Assembly: GCA_951812645.1 (NCBI GenBank)
Contig: CATOSM010000001.1
Span: 909,560-973,559 of the forward strand
DNA length: 64,000 nucleotides
DNA from: an uncultured Candidatus Nitrosopumilus sp.
Lineage (GTDB): Archaea > Thermoproteota > Nitrososphaeria > Nitrososphaerales > Nitrosopumilaceae
Direction: 5' to 3'
The notes beneath the pieces are model-generated. The model worked only from the letters and a program-made list of their open reading frames with translations. It was not told the DNA's origin and did not search any database. Positions within the stretch are counted from its first letter, which is position 1. Every line of letters starts with the position of its first letter. Both the position numbers and the translations under genes were made by a program. Shown here piece by piece: positions 16,527 to 24,970 of this stretch.

Positions 16527-18239
16527 CTAGTATCTCCTCTCCACTGGCTGATACCTGGTAATTGTGACAGGATGTGTTTTCATTATAGGTCCATTTGGAT
16601 CATAATAGGCAAGTGTGTGATGTAAAAAGTTGGCATCGTCACGTTTGGCATAATCGGTTCTGGCATGTGCACCGCGTGATTCTTTTCTATTAATTGCTCC
16701 AAGCAAGACAATTTCCGCTACTCTAAACATGGAATCAAGTTCCATGACATTTGCAAAATTTGTGTTGTATTCTTTTGCTTTATCATCCACGTGTTTCCAG
16801 GTCTGCGCCTTTAGGTCTCTAACTGTTTTAAGGCCCTCAACGAGACTCGCTTCGTTTCTGTAGACATATGCCTTATCGTTCATTGTATCAGTAAGTTGCT
16901 GTCTAATCTCATACGGATTAACATCGCCGTTTCCTCTAAAAATGCCATCATAGATTCTCTTCTCTTCGGCTGCCACCAAATGATGAGGCCACGGGTTGGT
17001 TTGCGGGTTATTTTCAATATAGTCAGTTGCAAGTTCTCCAGTAATTTTGCCCCAAACGATACATTCGGAAGTGGAGTTTGCACCTAAGCGGTTTGAGCCA
17101 TGTACGCTATTGCAGGCAGCCTCACCGGCAGCCCAAACTCCCTGAATCTCGGTTGCACCATCAATATCGGTATGAAGTCCCCCCATCATGTAATGGCAGA
17201 CAGGTCGGACATCCAGCAAATCCTGAGCGGGATCTTGGCCTGAAAATTTGATAGAAATTTCCCTGATACCCCCTAATTTTTCCTTGATTTTTTCATCTCC
17301 GAGATGGCGTAAATCAAGCTTCATGCAATCTGGACCAGTCTCATGCTTGAATCCACGGCCTTCTTGAATTTCCGTCATAATTGATCTTGATACAATATCA
17401 CGCGGGGCTAATTCCATTTTACCAGCTGCATATGTTTTCATAAATCGTTTGCCTTTGTTGTTAAGAAGATAGCCCCCTTCCCCTCTTGCACCTTCTGTGA
17501 TTAGAATTCCAGATGGCAAAATTCCCGTAGGATGGAATTGGACAAATTCCATATCTTTGAGTGCCATACCAGCACGCAATCCCATATCCAAACCATCAGG
17601 GGTTGAAGAAAGTGCATAGGTTGAAAAGCTGTATAATCTTCCAGCGCCGCCAGTTGCAACGATTAATGCCTTTCCTTTAATCGTGTAAAATGTACCAGAG
17701 CCTAATTCGATTGCGGTAACACCCATGAAACGTTTTCCGTCATGAACGATAGAGGTTGCAAACCATTCGTTGAGATATTCGATGTTTTCAAATTTTTGAC
17801 ATGTATCATACAAAGTTTGCATTTCAAAGAAACCGACTTTGTCTGATGCATATGTCGCCCTAGGAAAACTATAGCCTCCAAAGTTTCTTTGATCAATTCT
17901 GCCATCGTTTCGTCTTGACCACGGCATTCCCCAATGATCTAATTGGTGGATTTCTTGCGGCATTTCAACACATAATCTTTCAGCAACATCCTGGTCTGCA
18001 AGAAAATCACTCCCTTTTACAGTGTCATAAACATGAGATTCAATGGTATCACCTTCATCCTCGAAAAGAACCGCTGCTGTTCCGCCTTCTGCCGAAACAG
18101 AATGAGAACGCATTATTTGTACTTTGGAAACGATTCCGATTTTGAGACTGGGTCCTTTTTTTGCGGCAGCGATTGCAGCCCGTAAACCTGCCAATCCGGA
18201 ACCACAAATGATCAAGTCAAATTCTATGGAATCTACCAT
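16527..18239 (-). CDS. sdhA: Succinate dehydrogenase flavoprotein subunit
   Basis: Oxidises succinate to fumarate in the TCA cycle and respiratory chain. The FAD dinucleotide fold is at residues 8-24 (LIICGSGLAGLRAAIAAA); the covalent flavin histidine is H46 in the RSHSVSAEGGTAAV block. Catalytic-region motifs FVQFHPTG and ITEGARGEGGYLLN follow, and SRGAHARTDY near 530 is the family's C-terminal Arg block. Length of 570 residues is typical. It heads the sdh operon, transcribed away from the PadR-type gene. Confidence 0.97.
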   Translation of the reverse strand: MVDSIEFDLIICGSGLAGLRAAIAAAKKGPSLKIGIVSKVQIMRSHSVSAEGGTAAVLFEDEGDTIESHVYDTVKGSDFLADQDVAERLCVEMPQEIHQLDHWGMPWSRRNDGRIDQRNFGGYSFPRATYASDKVGFFEMQTLYDTCQKFENIEYLNEWFATSIVHDGKRFMGVTAIELGSGTFYTIKGKALIVATGGAGRLYSFSTYALSSTPDGLDMGLRAGMALKDMEFVQFHPTGILPSGILITEGARGEGGYLLNNKGKRFMKTYAAGKMELAPRDIVSRSIMTEIQEGRGFKHETGPDCMKLDLRHLGDEKIKEKLGGIREISIKFSGQDPAQDLLDVRPVCHYMMGGLHTDIDGATEIQGVWAAGEAACNSVHGSNRLGANSTSECIVWGKITGELATDYIENNPQTNPWPHHLVAAEEKRIYDGIFRGNGDVNPYEIRQQLTDTMNDKAYVYRNEASLVEGLKTVRDLKAQTWKHVDDKAKEYNTNFANVMELDSMFRVAEIVLLGAINRKESRGAHARTDYAKRDDANFLHHTLAYYDPNGPIMKTHPVTITRYQPVERRY

Positions 18240-18302
18240 TTTTCAGTCAAACTTGCTTTGGGCGGGATAAATATGTAGTAATTGGCAGGCACGATCCAAA
18301 AT

Positions 18303-18312
18303 ATTAAAATAT
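18303..18312 (+). promoter_or_regulatory. TATA box of the PadR-type gene
   Basis: ATTAAAATAT lies 23-32 bp before the ATG at 18335. The operator palindromes described next sit between it and the start codon. Confidence 0.5.
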
Positions 18313-18336
18313 ATCACTAGTGATATCACTAGTGAT
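18313..18336 (+). promoter_or_regulatory. Two abutting 12-bp palindromes, likely PadR operator
   Basis: ATCACTAGTGAT is a perfect 12-bp palindrome and occurs twice without a gap (18313-18324 and 18325-18336). The array lies between the TATA box and the start codon of a PadR-family regulator, where bound protein would block RNA polymerase. Autoregulation is the simplest reading; control of the divergent sdh operon is also possible. Confidence 0.65.
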
Positions 18337-18844
18337 GATTTCTGAGTGGTTTCAAAGAGTGGGAAGCTCGGTTCCAAGAGGATTTTCAAGGTATTTCATT
18401 TTAGAATTATTAAAAAAAACACCACATACTGGAAAAGAGATCATCGATTATGCCGTAGAACAGAGTAACGGAATTTGGAAGCCTTCGCCAGGCTTGATTT
18501 ATCCGTTATTGGGGAGATTGCTTGATGAGGGATTGGTTGAAGAAACTAAAGACGGAAAATATCAGCTAACCAAAAAGGGAAGAGACACGGCAGAAGATGT
18601 GGACAAAGTAAACGATATCGTCAAAAAACAACTAGAGGTTTTGTTCAGACTAGGGAATGTGGGACGATTTGTCGCAATGGATCTATTAGAAAAAATTTCC
18701 ACAATGGGAACCATTCTAAGTTCTAATTTTGCCAGCATGACTGAGGATGAAGCCAACAAATACAAACAATTCTTAGAATCGGAACTAAAGAAAATTCAAG
18801 AAAAAGATACCAATAAGAAAGGAAAGGAAATCAGGATCGAGTAA
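18335..18844 (+). CDS. PadR-family transcriptional regulator
   Basis: Winged-helix DNA-binding protein of about 169 residues. The N-terminal PadR domain is clear: YFILELLKKTPHTGKEI, then WKPSPGLIYPLLGRLLDEGLVEE, the signature wing-helix of the family. The C-terminal part is a helical dimerisation segment rich in Lys and Glu. I chose the ATG at 18335 over a GTG at 18320, because the TATA box spacing fits and the upstream codons are operator sequence. It faces away from sdhA. Confidence 0.88.
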   Translation: MISEWFQRVGSSVPRGFSRYFILELLKKTPHTGKEIIDYAVEQSNGIWKPSPGLIYPLLGRLLDEGLVEETKDGKYQLTKKGRDTAEDVDKVNDIVKKQLEVLFRLGNVGRFVAMDLLEKISTMGTILSSNFASMTEDEANKYKQFLESELKKIQEKDTNKKGKEIRIE

Positions 18845-18915
18845 TTGAAGATACAACTTCCAATATCGTAATAATTCAATCAAAATCATAAATAATTCAG
18901 AACAAGTACAAAACT

Positions 18916-19442
18916 ATGAAGAATTTGAAAAGTACGATAAAATCAAAAAAACCACTTGTAACTCCAGGTGTTTATGACGCACTAGGCGGAAAAATTGCTC
19001 AAAAAGTAGGATTTGATGCAATGTTTCAAACAGGATATGAAACTTCTGCCACATTGTTTGAAATGCCAGATTATGGATTTATCGGAGCTGCTGAAACTGT
19101 AGATAACGCATGCAGTTTTTGTTGAAGCCCCGAGATCAATTGATGGAATGAAGAAAATAGGCAAAGGGATCAATGCGCCACTAGTTGCAAGCATGAGTGA
19201 AGGAGGTGCCACCCCGCCAAGTTCTGCACAAGCATTAAGCAAAATTGGATTCAGTATCATATCCACTGTCGCTTTTGTATGCAAGCACATTTGCAGCAAT
19301 GAATATCTTACAAGAACTAAAGAAAACGGGAAAGGCATCAAAGCATAAACAAAAAGTTGTGAGTTTTGATCAATCCAAAGACATGGTGGAATTGCCAAAA
19401 CTTGGAAAGATGGAAAAAAGATACGAAGAATCAAAGAAATAA
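18916..19442 (+). pseudogene. Decayed PEP mutase/isocitrate lyase family gene
   Basis: The first frame (18916-19125) encodes an intact N-terminus of the family (VTPGVYDALGGKIAQKVGF, then GYETSATLF). Near 19107 the similarity jumps: about 100 residues, including the expected metal-binding region, are missing and the frame shifts to FVEAPRSIDGMKKIG. A second one-base shift near 19255 moves it into SYPLSLLYASTFAAMN in the third frame, which ends at 19442. Intact members have about 280-290 residues; only about 175 codons remain. It is therefore a pseudogene of a carboxyphosphoenolpyruvate mutase/methylisocitrate lyase-like enzyme. Confidence 0.85.
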
Positions 19443-19471
19443 TAAAATAAAAAATTTCAAGTAAAGAAATT

Positions 19472-19759
19472 CTATGAGGGATTTCTCTTTACTTCAATTT
19501 CTATTGTTGAAACGTTTCTAGTTCTACCGTCTTGTGACTCTAATGATTCTGAGCCAATTTTGATTTCTCCGATAGAGTAGCCTGCATTTTCTGTTTTTCT
19601 TGCAATGATTTGAGCTACATCGACAGCACGTCCGATGCTGAGTCCTCTAGCTTTGATGTTGACGGATGGCAAGTTTGCTAATTGAATTAGCGTTGATGTT
19701 ACATATGCCATCAACGGCTTCTTACCAATGAATACTGTGTCTCGTGTTTCAGTTGACAT
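19472..19759 (-). CDS. alba: DNA/RNA-binding chromatin protein Alba
   Basis: Abundant archaeal nucleic-acid-binding protein of 95 residues. The N-terminal DTVFIGKKPLMAYV block carries the lysine pair K13-K14 equivalent to the acetylation-sensitive lysine of Sulfolobus Alba, and IKARGLSIGRAVDVAQII and SIEIEVKR-like C-terminal strands fit the fold. It is monocistronic, reading toward the decayed mutase gene. Confidence 0.95.
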   Translation of the reverse strand: MSTETRDTVFIGKKPLMAYVTSTLIQLANLPSVNIKARGLSIGRAVDVAQIIARKTENAGYSIGEIKIGSESLESQDGRTRNVSTIEIEVKRNPS

Positions 19760-19871
19760 GCAGAATTTGGTATTTAAGGATAATTTAAAGCTAAAAGGAT
19801 GTTTTCAAATCTAATCAAAAAAATGAAAGATTTGAACCGTTATTAACTAGAAAAAGGAATTTGAATGGAAC

Positions 19872-20408
19872 TTGGAAAAGACTTCAAAGGTTTTAGAATT
19901 GGGAAATAGTGAAGAAAAAATCAAAATTTTGGAGACTTTGGATAATGTTGATGATCCCGAAATTTTGGAAAAAATGATTTCAAAACTAGACGACGATGAT
20001 CTTGCAGTCAGAGGAGAAGCATTTAGTTCGTTATTGCTAAACAAAAATAACATATCAGGTTTTTTGATTAGCAGGCTCAAGGTTGGAAATAAAAACATCA
20101 GAGGTTTTGTATCACTTGTATTAGCAAACAGGAATGAAACATCTGCAATTCCAGAAATAATCAAACTTGCAAGAGATGAGCGTTCGATGGTAAGATCGTG
20201 TGCACTGGGAGCTCTGAGTCATCTAAGAGCTTTGGAAGCTAAAGAGATTTTTCTTGATGCGATATCGGATTCAAACATAGAAGTTAGGAAGAGCGCCTTG
20301 CAAGGAATAATTAGCTTGGATATTCCAATTTCTGATGAAAAAATTAATGAGGTTTATCAAGATAAAGATCCTGAGATAGAAAAAATGATTTCACTGATTA
20401 AAAAATAA
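19872..20408 (+). CDS. HEAT-repeat protein
   Basis: A 178-residue all-helical protein built of about five HEAT/armadillo-like repeats, visible as recurring segments such as AVRGEAFSSLL, NIRGFVSLVLAN, MVRSCALGALSHL and EVRKSALQGIISL. These domains usually mediate protein-protein binding; PBS-lyase-type HEAT repeats are a close match. The start is the TTG at 19872, since a stop lies eight codons upstream and no in-frame ATG or GTG precedes the conserved region. It ends 1 nt before the convergent tRNA-Ala. Confidence 0.75.
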   Translation: MEKTSKVLELGNSEEKIKILETLDNVDDPEILEKMISKLDDDDLAVRGEAFSSLLLNKNNISGFLISRLKVGNKNIRGFVSLVLANRNETSAIPEIIKLARDERSMVRSCALGALSHLRALEAKEIFLDAISDSNIEVRKSALQGIISLDIPISDEKINEVYQDKDPEIEKMISLIKK

Positions 20409-20409
20409 G

Positions 20410-20483
20410 TGGACCGGAAGGGATTTGAACCCTCGATCCGATGCATGCCATGCACCTATCCTACCGGACTAGACGACCGGCCC
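20410..20483 (-). tRNA. tRNA-Ala (GGC)
   Basis: Reverse complement folds with acceptor GGGCCGG/CCGGTCC, which contains the G3:U70 wobble pair that defines alanine identity. The anticodon loop ATGGCAT gives GGC, the T-arm is GAGGG TTCAAAT CCCTT and the discriminator is A. CCA is not encoded. Confidence 0.94.
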
Positions 20484-20607
20484 AATAATCAGAAGACTGA
20501 TCGAAATATGTTTTTCAAATTGGTTATTAACGTTTAGCGGTCAATAAGAAAATTAGATCAAAACTTAACACAATATATTTAACCTCGCAAATGCTGATTG
20601 AATCGTT

Positions 20608-21453
20608 ATGGTGGTAGACAACAAGGCAACCGTTACTTATGTACAATTATTGAAAGAGGATCTTGTAATTATTAGATTAGTTCCAAAAGAAGGACCTGTT
20701 CCAGAATACAAAGCAGGTCAGTTCATCACATTAGGACTGCCAAATCCTGCTGAGGGTGGAAAAATTGTCAGGCGTGCATATTCAATTGCATCTCATCCAG
20801 AAAATAGAGATTATGTGGAGTTGGTTATCAGATGGGTTAGAAAACCACTTCCGGGCAGATTGACTACTCAAATATTCAACATCAAGGAAGGGGATGAAGT
20901 TCTTTGGCTGAAACCTACAGGAAGAGCTTTGTTAATTAATGAAGAACTGCCAAACGGTGAGAAGGATAACAGGCGAATTGTTTGCATTGGCGGAGGAACA
21001 GGTCTTGCGCCATTTGTCAGTTTTGCACAACATCTTCACGATACGGAAGACAAGCGTGAAATCATAGTCTTGCACGGAGCAAGCTACATTGATGAATTAA
21101 GCTATAAGGATTTACTGACAAATCTTGAAAACGAAAGCATTGCAAGAGGCAAGAATCAATGGAACTTTAGATACAGAGCTGCAATCAGCAGACCGCAAGA
21201 ATGGTTTAACAGATCATGGGCAGGACAAGTCGGCAGAGTTGAAACATTCCTAAGACCAAGAGACGGAGGATTATCGCCATTGGAGGAACTGATCGGAGAT
21301 AAAATCACAAAGGAAAATACAATATTCTATGTTTGTGGATGGCAAGGAACCATAGATGGAGTGATGGATTTCTTAAATCCAAAAGGCTTCATAACCGAAC
21401 ACGATAAGCGTAAAGACGGAAGCTTTGAAGTCAAATACGAATCATACGGATAG
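20608..21453 (+). CDS. Ferredoxin/flavodoxin-NADP reductase-like protein (paralogue 2)
   Basis: Second copy of the FAD/NAD(P) reductase, 281 residues, closely similar to the protein at 9832-10674 over its full length. It keeps RRAYSIASH for FAD and CIGGGTGLAPF for the nucleotide. Differences concentrate around residues 80-100 (KEGDEVLWLKPTGRA against VGDEVSLGDPTGAA) and in the loop near 215-230, close to where a redox partner would dock. The TATA box TATTTAACC stands about 25 bp before the ATG. It is followed, in the same direction, by a nucleotidyltransferase-fold gene. Confidence 0.88.
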   Translation: MVVDNKATVTYVQLLKEDLVIIRLVPKEGPVPEYKAGQFITLGLPNPAEGGKIVRRAYSIASHPENRDYVELVIRWVRKPLPGRLTTQIFNIKEGDEVLWLKPTGRALLINEELPNGEKDNRRIVCIGGGTGLAPFVSFAQHLHDTEDKREIIVLHGASYIDELSYKDLLTNLENESIARGKNQWNFRYRAAISRPQEWFNRSWAGQVGRVETFLRPRDGGLSPLEELIGDKITKENTIFYVCGWQGTIDGVMDFLNPKGFITEHDKRKDGSFEVKYESYG

Positions 21454-21505
21454 AATTTTTAAAAACATCAATCATTGAAATATGAGAAATATTTAGGTGG
21501 GGTAA

Positions 21506-22108
21506 TTGACTACGGCACTTTATTTAGCACATCTTAATCCCGTAACAAATGCACATGTAGAAATTATTACAGAACTAAAAAAACAGGCAGATGTTGTCAA
21601 GGTAATGCCCGTAGTTTTCAAAGACGAGGACAGAGAAATAAACAGCAAGAGCTTTCCATTTAATTTTGAGACTAGAAAGAAAATGCTTGAATCTATTTTT
21701 GGCGATTCAATTCGGATTACTGACGATTATGCGTTTTATGCGCCTTTCAAAAAATACTTGCCGCCACTAGTCAGAAGAAAATCATGGAGACTTAGGAAAC
21801 AGATTCTTGAGGGTGTGAAGGGAGATTATTTTTCATATACGGGGGACAAATCTGAAGGATACATGTTGAAAATGTATAGGCTGAAACCAAAGATCGGAGA
21901 GAGAAAATCACTTTCTGCAACATCGGTCAAAGAAAAGATGTATGACGCCGTTCATGAAAATAGATCATCATGGAAAGAGGATGTTCCAGAAAACATAGTG
22001 AAAATAATTGAAGAGAAATGGGATACGGTTGAGAGATTTGCAAATCAAGAAGATCAAACTACAAGAATTGTAGGAATGAAGTTTCCAAAAGAAGGGTATT
22101 CAAAATAA
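21506..22108 (+). CDS. Cytidylyltransferase-fold nucleotidyltransferase
   Basis: A 200-residue protein with the start of a HIGH-type nucleotidyltransferase fold: LYLAHLNPVTNAHVEII (residues 5-21), where HxxH of the usual motif is spread as H-LNPVTNAH, and a later SATSVKEKM resembling the ISSTxIR motif. Such enzymes include NMN and phosphopantetheine adenylyltransferases; the substrate is not evident. The TTG start at 21506 has an AGGTGGGG ribosome-binding sequence 6-13 nt upstream, which decides the start. Confidence 0.72.
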   Translation: MTTALYLAHLNPVTNAHVEIITELKKQADVVKVMPVVFKDEDREINSKSFPFNFETRKKMLESIFGDSIRITDDYAFYAPFKKYLPPLVRRKSWRLRKQILEGVKGDYFSYTGDKSEGYMLKMYRLKPKIGERKSLSATSVKEKMYDAVHENRSSWKEDVPENIVKIIEEKWDTVERFANQEDQTTRIVGMKFPKEGYSK

Positions 22109-22142
22109 ATAGAGATTAATACGCATATGGCAAAAAAATTTC

Positions 22143-23060
22143 ATGGCACTTCCTCTCTCAAAATATGTATGGTTTGACGGGAGATATGTTCTGACAGAAA
22201 AAGCACAAGTTCCGATTACAACACACGCGATTCATTATGGAACATCAGTTTTTGAAGGGATTAGAGCGTATTGGAACGGAAAAAACCTCAACGTGTTTAG
22301 ATTAGAAGAGCATGTAAAGCGATTCAGGAGATCAGGCCAGTTTTACAGCATTTCGTTAAATTATTCAGATGATGAGATCGCCAATGCGGTAATTGGCATT
22401 TGCAAAAAAAACAAAATAAAAAAATCATGCTATATACGGCCATTTTATTTTGTTGGGGATTATGGAATTAATCTACATGTGACTGAAAAAGCACCAACCA
22501 ATGTTGCAATCTTTACGTTTCCTTTTGGAGACTTGTTTAACAAAAATGGAATTACTGCTGGAGTCGTATCATGGAGGAAATTTTCAGACATGTCTACGCC
22601 TCCACAAGCAAAAATGGGCGGCAATTATCTTAATTCCGTTATTGCCACACAGGAAGCAAAAAGAAACGGTGTTGATGAGGCAATTTTACTAGATCATAAT
22701 GGAAACGTCAGTGAGGCCCCAGGAGAAAACATCTTTATTGTAAGAAATGGCCAACTAGTAACTCCGTCATTATCCTCATCAGCATTGGAAGGAATTACAC
22801 GGGATGCAATAATCAAAATTGCAAAGGATTTAGACATGGATGTAGTTGAACGGGAGATTACAAGAAGTGAATTAATCGTCTCAGAAGAGATTTTCTTAAC
22901 AGGAACTGCAGCTGAGATTACACCAATCATCAAAATGGATTCAAAGAAAATCGGCAGTGGAAAACCAGGAGACATTACAAAAAAGATGATGCAGGATTAT
23001 ACTGAGATAGTAATGAGTAAAAATGAAGACTACACTCATTGGTTAACTGGGGTATATTAG
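22143..23060 (+). CDS. ilvE: Branched-chain amino-acid aminotransferase
   Basis: PLP-dependent class IV aminotransferase that performs the last step of valine, leucine and isoleucine synthesis. The PLP lysine is K157 in PQAKMGGNYLNS; the cofactor-binding glutamate lies in NVSEAPGENIF (about 188-198). The N-terminal HYGTSVFEGIRAY block is diagnostic. Length of 305 is normal. It directly abuts the following oxidoreductase gene (stop and start are adjacent), so they share a transcript. Confidence 0.94.
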   Translation: MALPLSKYVWFDGRYVLTEKAQVPITTHAIHYGTSVFEGIRAYWNGKNLNVFRLEEHVKRFRRSGQFYSISLNYSDDEIANAVIGICKKNKIKKSCYIRPFYFVGDYGINLHVTEKAPTNVAIFTFPFGDLFNKNGITAGVVSWRKFSDMSTPPQAKMGGNYLNSVIATQEAKRNGVDEAILLDHNGNVSEAPGENIFIVRNGQLVTPSLSSSALEGITRDAIIKIAKDLDMDVVEREITRSELIVSEEIFLTGTAAEITPIIKMDSKKIGSGKPGDITKKMMQDYTEIVMSKNEDYTHWLTGVY

Positions 23061-23996
23061 ATGAAAATCGTCCAAATTGGAACGGGCGGATGGGGTAAAA
23101 ACCATACAAGGATTCTATCACAGTTAGGAGTACTAGTAGCAGTGTGTGATGCAGATCCTCAAAAAAGCAAAGAGTATGGAGAAAAATATTCAGTCAATCA
23201 CTACGAGTCATTGGATGATGTATTAGACAAGGAAGAATTCGATGGCGCGTTTGTAGTAACTCCAACATCAACTCACACAGCTATCGCAAAAAAGTTACTC
23301 GAAGCAAAAAAACATGTCTTTGTTGAAAAACCAATGACGTATCAATCAGAAAACGGAGAAACGCTATCCAAACTTGCAGAAAAAAATAAAGTGATTCTAA
23401 CATGCGGGTACATTGAAAGATTCAATCCTGCAGTTGATGTAGTCAAAACAATGGTCAATGACAAAAAATATGGAGAATTAGTCATGCTTGAATTTCACAG
23501 AGAGAATCGAATGCCTTTGCACATCAAAGATGTTGGAATTATTTATGACACGTCAGTTCATGATATTGATACGGCAAACTGGTTGTTTAACGACATGCCA
23601 CACGTGGTATTTGCCAGAGCAGGGAAAATCAAACACGAACATGAAGACTTTGCAAGCATAATGTTAGGCTACAAAAACGATAAAGTTGCAATCATATCAT
23701 CAAACTGGATTACTCCAAAAAAAGTGAGAAAATTCAATGCGGTGTGCACAGACGCAATAATATCATCTGACTTTATCAGTCAAGAAATTACTGTGGAAAA
23801 GGATAAAGGGCCTGAAAAAGTTCAAAACGAAAAACAAGAGCCACTATCACGGGAAATTCAAAGCTTTCTTGATGCAGTTGAGGGTAAAAGCCAACACATC
23901 GTTAAAGCACGAGAAGCAGTTAATGTGACAAAAATTGCCGAAGCTGCACTTTTATCTAGTCAAAAAGGAATTCCTATCTATCTGGATCTAAAATGA
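23061..23996 (+). CDS. Gfo/Idh/MocA family oxidoreductase
   Basis: NAD(P)-dependent sugar-type dehydrogenase of 311 residues. The Rossmann loop is IGTGGWGKNH (residues 6-15) and the family EKP motif is FVEKPMTY (about 92-99). The C-terminal half with DVGIIYDTSVHDIDTANWL matches the substrate domain of the nucleotide-sugar members. The adjacent hexapeptide acetyltransferase suggests a UDP-GlcNAcA-type 3-dehydrogenase in surface-glycan synthesis, in the manner of WlbA/WlbB; this is inference from neighbourhood. Confidence 0.88.
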   Translation: MKIVQIGTGGWGKNHTRILSQLGVLVAVCDADPQKSKEYGEKYSVNHYESLDDVLDKEEFDGAFVVTPTSTHTAIAKKLLEAKKHVFVEKPMTYQSENGETLSKLAEKNKVILTCGYIERFNPAVDVVKTMVNDKKYGELVMLEFHRENRMPLHIKDVGIIYDTSVHDIDTANWLFNDMPHVVFARAGKIKHEHEDFASIMLGYKNDKVAIISSNWITPKKVRKFNAVCTDAIISSDFISQEITVEKDKGPEKVQNEKQEPLSREIQSFLDAVEGKSQHIVKAREAVNVTKIAEAALLSSQKGIPIYLDLK

Positions 23997-24262
23997 ACAA
24001 GACAATGATGGATATTTTGGCATGTCCAATTGACAAAAATCATCCTTTAGAATTATTTGAAATAAGAGAACATGGAGGAATAATATCAGAAGGTGCAATA
24101 TTTTGCCCAAAATGTTCCAGATTTTTCCCGATTATCGAGGAAATTCCAATAATGCTACCTGATGAGCTACGAGACAAGAAACAGGAAACGGAGTTTTTGA
24201 AAAAATACAAGAGTCAACTGCCTGAAAAAATTATTACAAAGGCAAACCCATGGCATTTGTGA
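23993..24262 (+). CDS. Trm112-family zinc protein
   Basis: An 89-residue zinc-ribbon protein of the Trm112 type: ILACPIDKNHPLEL at the N-terminus and CPKCSRFFPIIEEIPIMLPDE in the middle. Trm112 proteins bind and stabilise several methyltransferases acting on tRNA, rRNA and release factors. Its start overlaps the preceding stop by 4 nt, and it ends 4 nt before the next gene. Confidence 0.85.
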   Translation: MNKTMMDILACPIDKNHPLELFEIREHGGIISEGAIFCPKCSRFFPIIEEIPIMLPDELRDKKQETEFLKKYKSQLPEKIITKANPWHL

Positions 24263-24266
24263 GATA

Positions 24267-24743
24267 ATGGCTGCTAATTTTATTTCAGAGAAAGCAAAGA
24301 TTGGAGAAAACGTCCAGATTTGGCATTTCTCATATGTTGGAGATGATGTAGAAATCGGTGACAATGTAAAGATTGGTTCTCTTGCTCACATTGATTATGA
24401 TGTAAAGATTGGCGAGAATACAAAAATTGAAGGACAGGCATACATACCGCCACTTTCAAGAATCGGGAAGAACGTATTCATTGGACCAGCTGCGGTATTG
24501 ACAAATGATCCCTATCCAATGTGTGATAAGATGATAGGAGTAACAATTGGAGATAATGCAATAATTGGTGCGCGTGCAGTAATCAAAGCAGGTGTTACAG
24601 TAGGAAAAAGGAGTGTTGTTGCCATGGGTGCAATTGTAACACGAGATGTTCCAGAGAATTCAGTTGTAATGGGTTCGCCAGCTTCAATCAGATACAGCAG
24701 AGAGGAATATGACAAAAAACAAAGGCGGTGGAAAGAAGGCTAG
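24267..24743 (+). CDS. Left-handed beta-helix acyltransferase (hexapeptide repeats)
   Basis: A 158-residue transferase with hexapeptide repeats throughout (IGENVQIWHFSYVGDDVEIGDNVKIG-like periodicity, given here in part). The segment AAVLTNDPYP near residue 72 and the C-terminal VVMGSPASIRY match WbbJ/WlbB-type N-acetyltransferases that modify amino sugars. With the Gfo/Idh oxidoreductase two genes upstream it likely acts on a nucleotide sugar. The stop codon overlaps the stop of the convergent small membrane gene. Confidence 0.87.
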   Translation: MAANFISEKAKIGENVQIWHFSYVGDDVEIGDNVKIGSLAHIDYDVKIGENTKIEGQAYIPPLSRIGKNVFIGPAAVLTNDPYPMCDKMIGVTIGDNAIIGARAVIKAGVTVGKRSVVAMGAIVTRDVPENSVVMGSPASIRYSREEYDKKQRRWKEG

Positions 24744-24970
24744 GGCCTAAGTTCTTTTTTGAAAATCCAATTCTTTAGTTTTGATAAAATTAAAATCCAA
24801 ATCACGACCAGGACCATGGCAATTATTGCCTTAATTCCAGATGCTACAGTCCAATGAAAATCCCCAAATTGGTGGATTGAAAATGGGCCTAACACGGTAA
24901 CCATGATGCCACCACCCACAATTATGAGAACCCACATTGCAAACAGAAATCCAGAAACACCAGACTTCAA
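24740..24970 (-). CDS. Small two-helix membrane protein
   Basis: A 76-residue protein with two hydrophobic helices (about residues 4-26 and 43-66) and a basic C-terminus (KLKNWIFKKELRP). I place the start at the TTG at 24970, which overlaps the TGA stop of the upstream glycosyltransferase (TTGA), so translation is likely coupled. A longer open frame reaches 25045 but would duplicate glycosyltransferase sequence. Family not recognised. Confidence 0.6.
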   Translation of the reverse strand: MKSGVSGFLFAMWVLIIVGGGIMVTVLGPFSIHQFGDFHWTVASGIKAIIAMVLVVIWILILSKLKNWIFKKELRP

